Shown in pieces: positions 33,602-43,572 of a stretch of DNA of 64,000 nt. The translations under genes and the position numbers were made by a program. Source of the stretch: Pleurocapsales cyanobacterium LEGE 10410 (lineage in GTDB: Bacteria; Cyanobacteriota; Cyanobacteriia; Cyanobacteriales; Xenococcaceae); assembly GCA_015207195.1 (NCBI GenBank), contig JADEXJ010000005.1, forward strand, positions 1 to 64,000, in the 5' to 3' direction. The notes under the pieces are model-generated. The model did not search any database, was not told where the DNA came from, and worked only from the letters and a program-made list of their open reading frames with translations. Position 1 is the stretch's first letter, and each line of letters opens with the position of its first letter.

Positions 33602-34258
33602 ATGATTAAATTTTACTATTCGCGTCTTTCCATCAATGCTCGTCGTGTCTGGGTAACGCTGCTAGAGAAAAATATTGAGTTTGAACCAATATTATTAAAG
33701 CTCAACGGCGATCAGTTTCAACCAGACTTTTTAAAATTAAATCCTTTTCATCATATTCCTGTTTTGGTCGATCGCGACTTCAGGGTTTTTGAGTCTCTAG
33801 CAATCTTGGATTACCTCGAAGCGAAATATCCCGAACCATCTTTTATGCCCACCAATGCCGAAGATATTGCCAAGGTTCGCACGATTGAATTAGTAACGGT
33901 AAATGAACTTCCTCCTGCTTCTATTGTGCTGATGAAAGAAATGTTAGACGTGGCGGTTGAAGAGCAAAAAATCGTACAGGCAAAACAAAGTATGGCAACA
34001 GCATTACAATATTTTGAAGATAATTTAGCGTCGGACAAACTTTATTTTGTGGGAGAACAATTAACCTACGCCGATATCGTTGCAGGAACAGCCGTGGCTG
34101 CAATCCCCAATTTAGGAATTAGTTTAGAACCATATTCTAAAGTAAGCAAGTGGGTTGAAAATTTAAACCAGCGTTCGAGTTGGCAGCAAACTGTACCCTC
34201 TGCCGAAGAAATTGAAAAATCTAGAGCAGTTATGAAAGCAATTTTGCAAAGACGCTAA
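33602..34258 (+). CDS. Glutathione S-transferase family protein
   Basis: The protein has 218 residues from ATG 33602 (MIKFYYSRLSINARRVWV); an ATG at 33578 would add eight. An N-terminal thioredoxin-like domain has Ser9 near the expected catalytic position, NPFHHIPVLVD (cis-Pro) and ESLAILDYLEAKYP (glutathione gamma-Glu contact). A helical C-terminal domain has LTYADIVAGT. It is probably a detoxification enzyme. It ends the flavoprotein-GNAT-GST set and is followed by a terminator. Confidence 0.88.
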   Translation: MIKFYYSRLSINARRVWVTLLEKNIEFEPILLKLNGDQFQPDFLKLNPFHHIPVLVDRDFRVFESLAILDYLEAKYPEPSFMPTNAEDIAKVRTIELVTVNELPPASIVLMKEMLDVAVEEQKIVQAKQSMATALQYFEDNLASDKLYFVGEQLTYADIVAGTAVAAIPNLGISLEPYSKVSKWVENLNQRSSWQQTVPSAEEIEKSRAVMKAILQRR

Positions 34259-34320
34259 CGATAATTTATTCTCAATTTTGTCTCCAAAAAACAATTCAAA
34301 TTATTTTGGATAACTATCGA

Positions 34321-34347
34321 GAGTCTAAAAGCTTTAGGCTCTTTTTT
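34321..34347 (+). terminator. Rho-independent terminator after the GST gene
   Basis: The stem gagtctaaa/tttaggctc with a two-base loop is followed by seven T. It lies 62 nt after the GST stop codon. Confidence 0.85.
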
Positions 34348-34392
34348 TGTGCTTTGAAAAACTTCTCTAGTTCTTCTTGATTCTATCTCGAC

Positions 34393-34563
34393 TTATTCGC
34401 GATCTTGGTTGATGTCAATGCCGAACAGCTTACTGAAGAAAATTTTGGAGTGGTAATAGAGTTTTAAGGCTAGAAATTTGGCAGTGGCGATTGCTTGTAC
34501 CGTATTGTTATTTCGTAGTAGCCGAGCGATCTCCTTTTTTAACGCCAGTTCAGGATCAAAATA
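34393..34563 (-). pseudogene. Possible gene fragment (L7/L12-like helix segment)
   Basis: An open frame of 56 codons without a start codon begins after an in-frame stop. It reads DPELALKKEIARLLRNNNTVQAI, which resembles the first helix of small proteins with ribosomal L7/L12 C-terminal-like domains. After that the sequence no longer fits. It is probably a decayed fragment. Confidence 0.3.
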
Positions 34564-34740
34564 TTAACTTGTTGGGGTAGCTATCAGCTATCAGCTTTTA
34601 GCGGTTTTAAAAGCTAGATGATTGGAAAATGTTAAACAAAATAAAAAATTGTCAAAACATTACTGCGTATAGTTTCTGGCTTAACCCGAACTCACGTTTT
34701 CTATTCTTAAAATCTCCTTGGACTTTTACTAACAACTAAC

Positions 34741-35190
34741 AAAAAGCCAGTCAATATCGATCTCAGCTTGGTCGGTTCTATAATTAATCCAGCATTTATC
34801 AAACAAGCCGAAGACCTGGTTGAGATTAGTGCTAACCTTACCGATGAACAAAAATTGGTTGCGGAGTTTTGGGAAGATGGAACAGGAACTTCGTTTCCCC
34901 CTGGCACTTGGATGACTTTTGGGCAGTTTGTCTCGGCTAGAGATAACCATACTCTCGATCGGGATGCACAATTGTTTTTTACTCTTAGTAATGCCGTCTT
35001 TGATGCTGGAATTGCCACCTGGGAAGCTAAACGTTATTACGACTATGCTCGTCCCGTACGGGTAATTCGGGATTTGGGAGAACTCGGATTAATTGGCGAA
35101 TTTGATCGAGATTTGGGAGGATATGCGATCGAAGCCTGGCAATCAGGAGAGGGAACTCAACTTTATGAATGCATATTTTATTTAAAGTAA
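34741..35190 (+). pseudogene. Truncated vanadium-dependent haloperoxidase/PAP2 gene
   Basis: The translation contains AEFWEDGTGTSFPPGTW, TFGQFVSARDNHTLDRDA and IATWEAKRYYDYARPVR, a middle segment of cyanobacterial vanadium-dependent haloperoxidase-like proteins. No ATG/GTG start, signal or upstream half is present, and after GEGTQ the reading frame ends in unrelated residues and TAA. The metal-binding His/Arg motifs of the C-terminal half are missing. Only a TTG at 34768 could initiate. It is a relic. Confidence 0.75.
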
Positions 35191-35468
35191 TTATCAGGAC
35201 TTGATATAAATATAAAATAAAATATAGTAGACTTTGCAGCTTTATATAGCAAACAAAACTGAACTTGATAAAAGTATTATTGCTGTAGATAGATGTATTT
35301 ATTGAAGCTTTGACTTTATCTTCATATTTGCAAGCTTGGAGATATTTCGTGCCGTTATCAACACCATAGTAATGGTTGGTATCGCAAACTAAAGTTACAC
35401 TCCAGCTATTACTTAATATATTGAACGATAATGCTAATTAATACAGTAACAAAAGTTACAAGCTGGAT

Positions 35469-36626
35469 ATGTTAAAAGGATTTAAAAAATGGTTACAGAA
35501 TAGTCGTGGTTTTTTATTTTCTCGATACACTAAAGACTCCCAGGAAACACAAGAGCCAGAACGAACGCTAATTGACCTACCAGAAGATGTGCGACGAAAG
35601 TTGGTAGATAAGATTGAGAATTTGCCTAGTAACCCCGCAAATCGAGAGGCGATCGTCTCTACCTTGGATGAGGCTTTTGACCGTTGGCGCGCCGATCCTC
35701 ACAACAATAACAACAATAATTCAGTAGTAATTTTGAGTAGTCCCGTAGTTGCCGTAGCGCGTATTTTGTCGCAGACGCTGGAGGAATGGAGTTCACAAAA
35801 GCAGATTCCGCTAAATCTTTTACCCTTTTCCGCTAGACCAACCAAAGTCGAAACTATTGAATCTAAATTAAAATACTATCTTGAATCAGAACCACAGAGG
35901 TTAGAAGCATTAGTAATTCCCAATCTTAGCTGGTGTTTTCTCCGTTCCCTAGAAGGTCTAAAAGGAATTGAATATCTACAGTCTCTATTATGTAATGGTT
36001 CGCCAGATCGCTTTTGGATTATCGGCGGAGGACAGGTGGGATGGGAATATTTAAACTCAGTTTGCAACATTGAAGCTTATTGCGGAAAGGTATTTGCCTT
36101 ACCTGAAATTGAGGCAGCAAGATTCCGCGAATGGTTTGAACCGATTATCAACGATCTAGGCATTGTTTTTGACGATCCAAGCATTGATCGAAAGCTTTTA
36201 AAAGGAGATAAAGATAATCAAACCCACTACTTTGAACATCTAGCAGATATTTCTAACGGGGTCAGCACCGTAGCAGTGCAGGCTTTTTTAAAGTCAATGC
36301 GCTACGAAGAAGCAGATCCAGAACAAAATATAGAACAAGATCGTATAGTTGCTCAAACACCAGTACTGCCCGAACTACCAGAGTTGGATTCTGACGACCG
36401 ATATCTTTTATATTCTTTGCTGCTGCATGGAGACTTAACTATATCAGCCTTAGCCGAAAGTTTGGGCGATACGGAATCGCAAGTGCAAGCCAGAGTTCAG
36501 GTGCTACGACATGAGGGTGCGATCGAACAGCGCGGACAAACTCTTAAAATTAATCCAATTTATTACCCTAAGATTAAGCGAAATTTAGCAGGTAATAATT
36601 TTGTAATTGACGAACATCTGACATAA
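35469..36626 (+). CDS. Conserved-looking protein with C-terminal winged-helix-like domain
   Basis: A 385-residue soluble protein. The N-terminal and middle part (about 30-260) has alternating hydrophobic strands (NSVVILSSPVVAVARIL, LEALVIPNLSWCFLR, DRFWIIGGGQVGWEYL), suggesting an ATPase-like alpha/beta fold, but I see no intact Walker A. Residues about 318-370 (DLTISALAESLGDTESQVQA then RVQVLRHEGAIEQRG) look like a winged-helix module. It lies 91 nt before an MscS channel gene on the same strand; the two may be functionally linked. Function unknown. Confidence 0.65.
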   Translation: MLKGFKKWLQNSRGFLFSRYTKDSQETQEPERTLIDLPEDVRRKLVDKIENLPSNPANREAIVSTLDEAFDRWRADPHNNNNNNSVVILSSPVVAVARILSQTLEEWSSQKQIPLNLLPFSARPTKVETIESKLKYYLESEPQRLEALVIPNLSWCFLRSLEGLKGIEYLQSLLCNGSPDRFWIIGGGQVGWEYLNSVCNIEAYCGKVFALPEIEAARFREWFEPIINDLGIVFDDPSIDRKLLKGDKDNQTHYFEHLADISNGVSTVAVQAFLKSMRYEEADPEQNIEQDRIVAQTPVLPELPELDSDDRYLLYSLLLHGDLTISALAESLGDTESQVQARVQVLRHEGAIEQRGQTLKINPIYYPKIKRNLAGNNFVIDEHLT

Positions 36627-36717
36627 ATAATGCTGTATTGGTCGCCGACACTTCCTTCAAAGCATCTTAGATAGAATGCTCGATCGCTAAAAAATCAGGA
36701 ATTAAACACAATAATAA

Positions 36718-37632
36718 ATGAATTATCTAACTTATTATAATTTCTACTGGTTGGCTCAGTCTGCTGCCGAATCTGCGGGAAACGCAGCCAAGGAAACAGC
36801 CGAACAAACAAAGGATCTTGTTTCCAAAATTACTACGGGTAAAGTTGCTCAAGCGATATTTATTTTGCTGGCTACCTATCTAATCTTGAAGATCTTGGAT
36901 CGGGTGATTCTTTGGCTTTCAGAAAAAATTGCTAAAGAGTGGCGATTGCGAGTGAAGCAGTTTCTACCTTTCTTACGCATGGTAATCTTAACCAGCGTCG
37001 TGATAATTTTGATGAATTTGTTTCTTAATTTGTCTAAAGAAAATATCTTGGCGGTAACTGGTACGGTAGCTGTAGCGTTGGGGTTCGCCTTCAAAGATCT
37101 TGTCAGTTCGATTATCGCGGGAATCGTGGGGTTGTTTGAATCTCCTTATGGAGTGGGCGATCGCATTAAAATCGGCGATCATTATGGGGAGGTTGTAAGC
37201 TATGGCATCCGCTCGGTTAGAATCCGAACTCCAGACGATAATCGAGTGACTATTCCTCATAATAAGATTTGGACAGAAGCAGTATCCAACGCCAATGCAG
37301 GAGCTTTAGAAGCCCAGGTAGTCACCGAATTTTACTTCGCACACGATATTAATATTGACTTTGTTAAAAAAATCCTCTATCGTGTAGCCCAGACTAGTAA
37401 ATATACTCATCTTAAATTACCTATTGTGGTAATAATGCAGGAAAAACCTTGGGGTAGCGTATTCAAGCTCAAGTGTTATCCTCTAGACGCACGGGATGAG
37501 TTTGTCTATCAAACGGATTTGATTACCAGAGCCAAACAAGCTTTTAATAAATATCAGCTTGCCTATCCTCATTTCTTTGGCGACGAACAGCTAGAAGCTA
37601 ACTTAAACAATCAGAGGGGCGATCGCTCTTAA
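36718..37632 (+). CDS. MscS-family mechanosensitive channel (small type)
   Basis: The 304-residue protein starts with a short periplasmic/amphipathic N-terminus. Membrane helices follow at about 41-64 and 82-101, then the pore-lining Gly/Ala-rich helix (TGTVAVALGFAFKDLVSSIIAGI). The beta domain has SPYGVGDRIKIGDHYGEVVSYGIRSVRI and PHNKIW. It should release solutes on hypo-osmotic shock. It is the first of three MscS genes in 14 kb. Confidence 0.9.
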   Translation: MNYLTYYNFYWLAQSAAESAGNAAKETAEQTKDLVSKITTGKVAQAIFILLATYLILKILDRVILWLSEKIAKEWRLRVKQFLPFLRMVILTSVVIILMNLFLNLSKENILAVTGTVAVALGFAFKDLVSSIIAGIVGLFESPYGVGDRIKIGDHYGEVVSYGIRSVRIRTPDDNRVTIPHNKIWTEAVSNANAGALEAQVVTEFYFAHDINIDFVKKILYRVAQTSKYTHLKLPIVVIMQEKPWGSVFKLKCYPLDARDEFVYQTDLITRAKQAFNKYQLAYPHFFGDEQLEANLNNQRGDRS

Positions 37633-38274
37633 CAATACTCAATACTGTTTTAGATACCATACTCAAAAATTCCCTAATAAAGAATAAATGTACAATATCC
37701 TGCTGTCAGTTACTCGATTTGTACAGACAATCAGCCCGCACTCTCAGTCGCAGAAAGCGAAGCTTTCAAGTCCCGTCTAGCGACGCTCTGCGCGAATGCG
37801 CTGCGAAACAAGGCTGAGTTAGGGCGAAAGCGAAGTGGGTTGGCATTGTGTGGTATACTACTTTCAGTTGCAAAGGCACTATTGCCCTCCAGACACAGAA
37901 AGCTGGTTGATTAGGGTAGATATAAGACCGATGTAGCAAAGTTCGTAACTGATAAGCCTTGTGTCGCCTGATAAGTAATAGTAGGGAGCAAGCAGAAAAA
38001 CGATACATAACCAAATATTTGTTTCTTTTTAGCTCTAGCCAGAAATGAGTTAGAGGTTCAGTATGGCTAAAGTCGAGGGGCTGTGTGCGGAGGTTGCCTC
38101 CGCACTTTATACGCCCCGTCCTGCTGTTCACCGAGAAGCACGGTTTTCTGGGATACGAGTAGCTGTCTCATACGAGAAGAGTGTCTTACCAGATACTCAG
38201 TCCTCGCCACAAGGCAGGGCTGAGAGGCTTCATTACTTCTTTATGTGATATTTGATTTTGGCAAATGCTATGTA
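37633..38274. other. Structured spacer with repeats
   Basis: About 640 bases between an MscS gene and a DUF2294 gene. From about 37740 the composition becomes markedly GC-richer than the flanks, with gcttcgc/gcgctgcg dispersed-repeat modules (37750-37850), a strong nested hairpin (38077-38117) and repeated atacgag words (38153-38177). I see no convincing protein. The open frame at 38063-38248 lies across the hairpin and is likely not coding. It could be a remnant of a mobile element or a structured RNA. Confidence 0.5.
38077..38117 (+). ncRNA. Strong nested hairpin, possible structured RNA or element end
   Basis: The inner stem gtgcggagg/cctccgcac (9 bp, loop ttg) lies inside an outer stem ggggc/gcccc. 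No T-run follows, so it is not a standard terminator. I cannot assign it to a known RNA family. Confidence 0.35.
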
Positions 38275-38682
38275 CTACCTACGTCGTTTTTGAGAAGATT
38301 TGGTACGGATTTGAGGAGAATCGGCTAAAATGATAATTGCTCCCGCATATCCTGTATCCATCTCTGTGTTATAAAGACAATTGGTAACGCTGACTTGAGA
38401 TATTTCTTCGACCACTTCCTTAATCCTATTTTTGATAGTTTCGTCTATAAAACTACGTACTTGGGTGACTAGAGTAGAAGGTTGTGCTTCAACCAGCAGC
38501 TTTTCGATTGGAGTAATTACATCCTCTAAAGATATAACTATCTTGTTCTTTAATACATGACACTCCACCTTGCTTGGCTGATGACCAAACCAATCGCGAT
38601 ATAAGGTTCTTATTCTCTGGGAAATAGTTCTTTCAAGCTGTCCAACAGTAGGACAAGATATAACCTCTGAATTAGTATTCAT
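38275..38682 (-). CDS. DUF2294 (MpsC-like) protein
   Basis: A 135-residue protein with the DUF2294 plan: TVGQLERTISQRIRTLYRDWFG, a central VISLEDVITPIEKLL strand-helix, and a C-terminal MDTGYAGAIIIL, then a basic tail. The Pfam family is now linked by name to MpsC of a cation-translocating or bicarbonate system in Firmicutes; the role in cyanobacteria is unclear. A single-domain response regulator lies upstream on the same strand. A paralogue at 56447-56887 is also beside a response regulator. Confidence 0.8.
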   Translation of the reverse strand: MNTNSEVISCPTVGQLERTISQRIRTLYRDWFGHQPSKVECHVLKNKIVISLEDVITPIEKLLVEAQPSTLVTQVRSFIDETIKNRIKEVVEEISQVSVTNCLYNTEMDTGYAGAIIILADSPQIRTKSSQKRRR

Positions 38683-38976
38683 ATTTCAATAATTTACAGT
38701 TAGCTGAATTAAAAATTTAATTACAATTGATGCTTCTCTGGCAGAAACAACACGTCAATTTTTGATCAAACAGCAATTAGAGGTATTTGAGTCTCAGCTA
38801 CAGTGTAGGTGAGCAAAATACAGAGCCACATTGCCAATTAACAGTGAAGCTTTGTGTCGCTAATCCCAAGCAGTACTCTCAGGTTTACTGTAAACTATTG
38901 TAACAAAATATTAAACTTTTCTTTACACAAAATAATTGATCTGGGTAGGGAAAACCATAAATTTGGTGTAGCGATT

Positions 38977-39390
38977 TCAGCTAACAGCGATTTTTGAGTA
39001 ATGATTTTGGTTCTTCGACTCAAGACAATCACTAGTCATACGGTCAACTCTAGAAATTAGATAATCTAAATCGAAGGGTTTATAAATAATAGCGTCAGCT
39101 TTGCTTTCTGCGATCTGTTCTTCTTTGAGGCGGTCAACGGCAGAGACTAACAAAATTGGCAAAGACTGATAGTCAGGTCTTTCCTTAATTTGGCGGGCAA
39201 CTTCTAGACCACTGATTTCTGGCATCATGATATCCATGACAATCAGTTGGGGGTCAATTTCTTCAATCTGAGTCAGGGCATCTCGCCCATTATCTATGGT
39301 GGCAACTTGATACCCTGCGGACTCTAATACTAATTGAAATAGCAACGAAAGATCGCTGTTATCTTCTACCACCAAAATTGAATCAGACAT
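38977..39390 (-). CDS. Single-domain response regulator
   Basis: A 137-residue receiver-only protein. It has an acidic pair at VEDNSDL, phospho-Asp in LIVMDIMMPEISG, conserved Ser in LLVSAVD, and Lys in IYKPFD. It has no output domain. It lies 294 nt upstream of a DUF2294 gene in the same direction, a pairing repeated at 56 kb. Confidence 0.9.
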   Translation of the reverse strand: MSDSILVVEDNSDLSLLFQLVLESAGYQVATIDNGRDALTQIEEIDPQLIVMDIMMPEISGLEVARQIKERPDYQSLPILLVSAVDRLKEEQIAESKADAIIYKPFDLDYLISRVDRMTSDCLESKNQNHYSKIAVS

Positions 39391-39620
39391 GCTACGGATC
39401 GTTAATCGACTACATTAACTACAGATTAATCGGCGATCTTCTGTTTAACATCATGAAAAAGATGTATATCTTTGGTGGCAGTAATATTATTTGTAGTTTC
39501 AATTGCAGTAAATTCTTAAGCTGTTTTCGTCTAATATTAATAAAAATCACTAATTGCTAAGTTAAGTAAAGAAAAATATACTTTTAAGACAAATCTGCTT
39601 TACAAGTATAGATATACTAG

Positions 39621-40964
39621 CTAATTTTCTTTAATCTGAACCTGTTTTGAGATTAATTCTTGGGGCATTTCGCGAACAATCAAGGTGTAAATATCGGTTG
39701 GCATATCTATATCCGCAGCTTCCAATGCTTCTTTAACTGTCTGGGCTACTTTAGACGTGGTTGCTAAAAAGCCAGATCTGCGAGAGTCTACCCAAAAGCG
39801 AATTTCCAGGTTGACCGTACTCGCAGCCAACTCACTAACCAAGACATCTGGGGCTGGTTGACTTTCAACTTGTTCGACGCTATTTAATACCTGGTTGATT
39901 ACGGCGATCGCTTGACTGATATCTTCTCCATAGTCGATGCCCACCATAACCGAACTGCGACGAAAGGAAGAAGCAGTATTGTTAATAATGCTGGCTTGAA
40001 ACACTTCCTGATTGGGAATATAGACTACCCTGCCATCATAAGTTTTCATCGTCGTGGCTCGTAACTGAATTTGGGTAATCGTACCTTCATAATCGCCAAT
40101 TACCACCTGATCGTTGATTCTAAAAGGACGGGCAGCCAGCAAGATCACTCCAGAGATATAATTACTTAACACATCTTTGAGACTAAAACCAATTGCCACA
40201 CTGGTAAGTCCCAACGCCCCCAGCAATGCGCCAAAGTCTAGTCCCATAACTCCCAAAGCAATTACACAACCGACTACCCACACCCCACCGTAACTCAATC
40301 TGCCGATTAAGAGTTCAGTATTAGAATCACCTTCGGTTTGTCTTGCCCAAGAATAAGCAATGTAGCGAACTGCTTTGGCAACGCCCCAGGTAATTGCAAT
40401 CACGATTATTGCCCCCACCAGTGAAGGTAAATTATTAACAATATCTCGTAATAGCTCCCTAGTCGTAATGTAGAGACGTTGAGTAACATCGATCGCCAAC
40501 GGAGGTTTATCAAATGCGGTATTTAACTGTTGAGCCCATCTTTCAGCCAACTCTTCCGTAGTTAAACCGAAATCCTCCGCATCCTGCTGGGTAACGGTCA
40601 TGATGATCCGATTATTAACCCTTAGGGTAGCAATTTTACGTGGGTTGTCAGGAGCAATTTCTACTCGCTCTGGAGTTTCGTTTTGCGTCAACAAACTGCT
40701 TATTCGGCGATTGATAATCGCTGTTCTGGCACTGGCATCAATTTCGGGCAAGCTACCAATTTGAAATATAGGACGATTTCTCACTACTACATCAGCAAAA
40801 TACAGTCCATCCCTAGGAACAGTAGCTGATGGGGTTTCTGTCGGTATAGCAAGATCTTCTTGAGTTACCGCTCTGGGTGCGATGCTCAAGGAAAAGGCGA
40901 TCGCAACTATCAATAAAATAGTCAATCGCGATCGCCTAAAAGATGAATAAAATCGGTATGACAT
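39621..40964 (-). CDS. MscS-family mechanosensitive channel with extended N-terminus
   Basis: A TTG start at 41033 is possible, but the ATG at 40964 places a basic stretch and hydrophobic signal-like helix (LTILLIVAIAFSLSIAP) at the N-terminus, so it is preferred (447 residues). A periplasmic domain (about 40-170) precedes three membrane helices. The pore helix is GALLGALGLTSVAIGFSLKD, followed by the beta domain (PFRINDQVVIGDYEGTI, YIPNQEVFQA) and an alpha/beta C-terminal domain. It fits the YnaI/MscM-like or cyanobacterial MscS class. Confidence 0.88.
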   Translation of the reverse strand: MSYRFYSSFRRSRLTILLIVAIAFSLSIAPRAVTQEDLAIPTETPSATVPRDGLYFADVVVRNRPIFQIGSLPEIDASARTAIINRRISSLLTQNETPERVEIAPDNPRKIATLRVNNRIIMTVTQQDAEDFGLTTEELAERWAQQLNTAFDKPPLAIDVTQRLYITTRELLRDIVNNLPSLVGAIIVIAITWGVAKAVRYIAYSWARQTEGDSNTELLIGRLSYGGVWVVGCVIALGVMGLDFGALLGALGLTSVAIGFSLKDVLSNYISGVILLAARPFRINDQVVIGDYEGTITQIQLRATTMKTYDGRVVYIPNQEVFQASIINNTASSFRRSSVMVGIDYGEDISQAIAVINQVLNSVEQVESQPAPDVLVSELAASTVNLEIRFWVDSRRSGFLATTSKVAQTVKEALEAADIDMPTDIYTLIVREMPQELISKQVQIKEN

Positions 40965-42033
40965 TAATAGCTGTATTATGGTCTGGCTAAAATAATTTAA
41001 CTTAGATTCACTATTTATGGAAGACTTGAGCAACTAACGTTTTTTAGTTTTCCTTGGTCTAAATCCACAAATTAAGCGCGCCAGACAACTAGACGTTCTT
41101 GACCATCAACAGGCAAGAAGTTTATTATCTAGAAATTTACTATTATGTCTTACTATTTCTAATTAGCAGTATCTATTCCAAAATATATCAAGTATATTCT
41201 TGGCACTTTTTAGTTGACATATTCTAAGTAAAATATGAACGCCAAATAAATAGACTCCGCCGATGAATGGAATAAGTAGGGATGAGCTGATATGCATATT
41301 GATTGTCTGCTTTAGATGTTTCTAGTTTAATCTTCAATATCCTCTCTTCAAACAAGGTGATATTTGATGCTCAAAACGAGCGTTTATTTTTCTCGGTAAT
41401 TGTAAAGTTTGCCCTTTCTAGGGAAGCACTTATAACTCGAAAATATCCAAGTAAATGTGTCCGTCAACATAAAAAATGACGCTTCAGCAACCAACCTTAA
41501 TAAACAACAAAATATACGGTTAGCTTAATGGTAGGTAAACTAAGCTCAAAGCAGGAAAGATGGCTTATCCCTTACACAATCTAATGGTCATCAACCAGAC
41601 TAGTGAAGCACGACAACTTTTCACCACTTTGTCTTTGCTCAAATTGCTAAGTCATACAAACTTTAGCACCGCCTAATTTAACGTATATCTATGGTTATTA
41701 ATTATTTCGTTGGCGTTGCTACTAATAATAAACGGCTTTTCTCTGTTTGGCAAATCTAAAATGTTGGGAAATATACAATATATAAAACAAATTATTAAGT
41801 TCGTGAAATTGCGCTGCTCTCAACTAGAAATAAGGTTCAAAAACCAGCAAAAATTGAACAGATTGAGTATAAAAACTCATAGCAAAGCTACGGCGATCGC
41901 AGCATATCGGTTGGAGTTTTAGATTTAATTCTTATTCCTAAGTAGGTAGGCAGAATAATTTATCACATCCAAACATCTCCCCATCTCCCATAGCCAGCTA
42001 ATTATCTTCTATTTAACTACCTTACCTACTTAT
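40965..42033. other. Long spacer, nothing clearly supported
   Basis: About 1 kb of AT-rich sequence. One open frame (41710-41922) begins with TTG, has biased Lys/Ile/Leu composition and no ribosome site, and is not accepted. No inverted repeats or RNA genes were recognised. It might hold promoters or decayed genes. Confidence 0.4.
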
Positions 42034-43056
42034 TTAACTATTGCTGCCTAATGCAGACATATCTAGATCGAATTTGGTGGCAATCTGACTCAAAATTTCC
42101 TGTTCGCTCAAGGTTATTTCTCCTGTAGACTTGGCAATGTCATAACATCTATTCAAAGTTGTGGGCGCAAAATCAGGTAGTAGCTGTTTTAGCAACAGTG
42201 ATAAATCTTGAGGCTGTTGAAGATTTTCAGCAATTGTATCCACTGAAGATGGCGAGATTTCTCTAATTTTGGGGAGAATTTCTGCCCAATCCTGTTCGGG
42301 ATAGCTTACCTTCACCATGTGGGTGATGATACGATCCATAATTTTTGTCTGTCTTAGGGCAACCTGCCAATCTAAATCGGTTTTTTGCTGCATCGCTCCT
42401 AATTCTAGATGGTTGGCTTTGCCTTCGTAGAAGCGACAGGCGGTTTGCCCCAGAACATAAAGCATTGCAGCATTGGTAGAGGCTCCGACTACAGCACCTA
42501 TCCCTGGAAGAATCTCAACTATAGTCAAGCCTGTTTTTATTGCGTCTGCACCCAGAGACAAACCAAAGATGGCTAACACTTCGCCTCTACGGGTAGGTTC
42601 TTCAAGATCCAAACCATAGGCTGCTGCAATTTCATAAACCATTTCGGTTTGTAGTTTGGTGGTGGCAATTAATTCTATGCCTAAAAATAGGGCTGCAACG
42701 GGGGGAATAATATTAGTCAATAGTCCCAAACGTCCACCTTCCCAAGCCTTCTGCATAATTAGCTGATGAGCAATTTGAGCGGGTGTCTGGTTAGGATTTT
42801 GCGATCGCACTCGTTCTACTCTAGCAAGTACTTCAGCAGTATTCACCTTGCCCAAAAAAGTCATCAGCCAGTCTAAGCCAATAATATTATCTGCCGACTT
42901 AAGTATAGGATTTGAGGCGATCGCCTCCATAGTTTGTCCAGTAGACATAGCAGTTTGTTCCAACAGCGTTTGCACTTGGGCAGTCACTCCTTCAGTGAAC
43001 TCTTCTACCGTCTTGATCGCCTCTGCAAGAAAATTGACTGGATTTGGTTGGGTCAT
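42034..43056 (-). CDS. EcsC-like protein
   Basis: A 340-residue protein. The central KAWEGGRLGLLTNIIPPVAALFLGIELIATT with two amphipathic or membrane-like helices, and VEILPGIGAVVGASTNA, resembles the EcsC family. The C-terminal region (about 260-335) is helical and ends in a LSEQEILSQIATKFDLD segment like the end of TerB-type domains. It is probably membrane-peripheral. Function unknown. The gene seems monocistronic. Confidence 0.65.
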   Translation of the reverse strand: MTQPNPVNFLAEAIKTVEEFTEGVTAQVQTLLEQTAMSTGQTMEAIASNPILKSADNIIGLDWLMTFLGKVNTAEVLARVERVRSQNPNQTPAQIAHQLIMQKAWEGGRLGLLTNIIPPVAALFLGIELIATTKLQTEMVYEIAAAYGLDLEEPTRRGEVLAIFGLSLGADAIKTGLTIVEILPGIGAVVGASTNAAMLYVLGQTACRFYEGKANHLELGAMQQKTDLDWQVALRQTKIMDRIITHMVKVSYPEQDWAEILPKIREISPSSVDTIAENLQQPQDLSLLLKQLLPDFAPTTLNRCYDIAKSTGEITLSEQEILSQIATKFDLDMSALGSNS

Positions 43057-43224
43057 AATCTATTTATTAATAAACATAAACATTAAAATTCCTGACTATG
43101 CCTATTAAATCGAATCTAGGATAATCAGGATATTATAGGTTAGAAAGTTTTATTATTCGATTGCTGATAAATAACCGAGAGACAAAAAATATCTATCGGT
43201 CGTTCAAATAAAAAACTTAAATTC

Positions 43225-43572
43225 CTAGTTAGTCAAATTATCTAAGAAGCTAGCTGCTTTTTCTTTGACTGAAGTTGCACTAGTCTCTTCTGGCTTGACC
43301 ATCTTGCCCTTATCCGCTGCACCCTGTACCGCATTAGTTCCGCCCTGAGCTTTCTCAGTTACTTGTTTGATTCCTCTGGGGCTAGCATCGGGATTGGCTG
43401 CTTTGTCTGTTTCTGCTTGTATTCTGTTTAAGCTTGCTTCTCCTTCGGTGCGATCGCTGGTTACAGCCTGTACGGGATTAACGCTAGAGATAAATAGTAA
43501 ACTACATACTATAGCTGTTAATACTAAACGCAAAGATAATCTCAACCAGCTGTTTAACTTCTTGAATAACAT
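43225..43572 (-). CDS. Small exported hydrophilic protein
   Basis: A 115-residue protein. The signal peptide (about 1-37) ends VQA-VTS. The mature part is polar and low in hydrophobics, with KAANPDASPRGIKQVTEKAQGG, and likely disordered. Its composition resembles cyanobacterial low-temperature or stress-induced small proteins, but I cannot place it in a named family. Confidence 0.65.
   Translation of the reverse strand: MLFKKLNSWLRLSLRLVLTAIVCSLLFISSVNPVQAVTSDRTEGEASLNRIQAETDKAANPDASPRGIKQVTEKAQGGTNAVQGAADKGKMVKPEETSATSVKEKAASFLDNLTN

Noticed and set aside
38063-38248. 61-codon open frame in the structured spacer
   Set aside because: It runs straight across a strong nested hairpin, has no ribosome site and no protein-like pattern.
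37740-38250. Known RNA genes (tmRNA, RNase P RNA, 6S) in the structured spacer
   Set aside because: None of their conserved core sequences can be seen.
41710-41922. 70-codon open frame in the 1-kb spacer
   Set aside because: It begins with TTG, has no ribosome site, low-complexity Lys/Ile/Leu composition and no recognisable motif.
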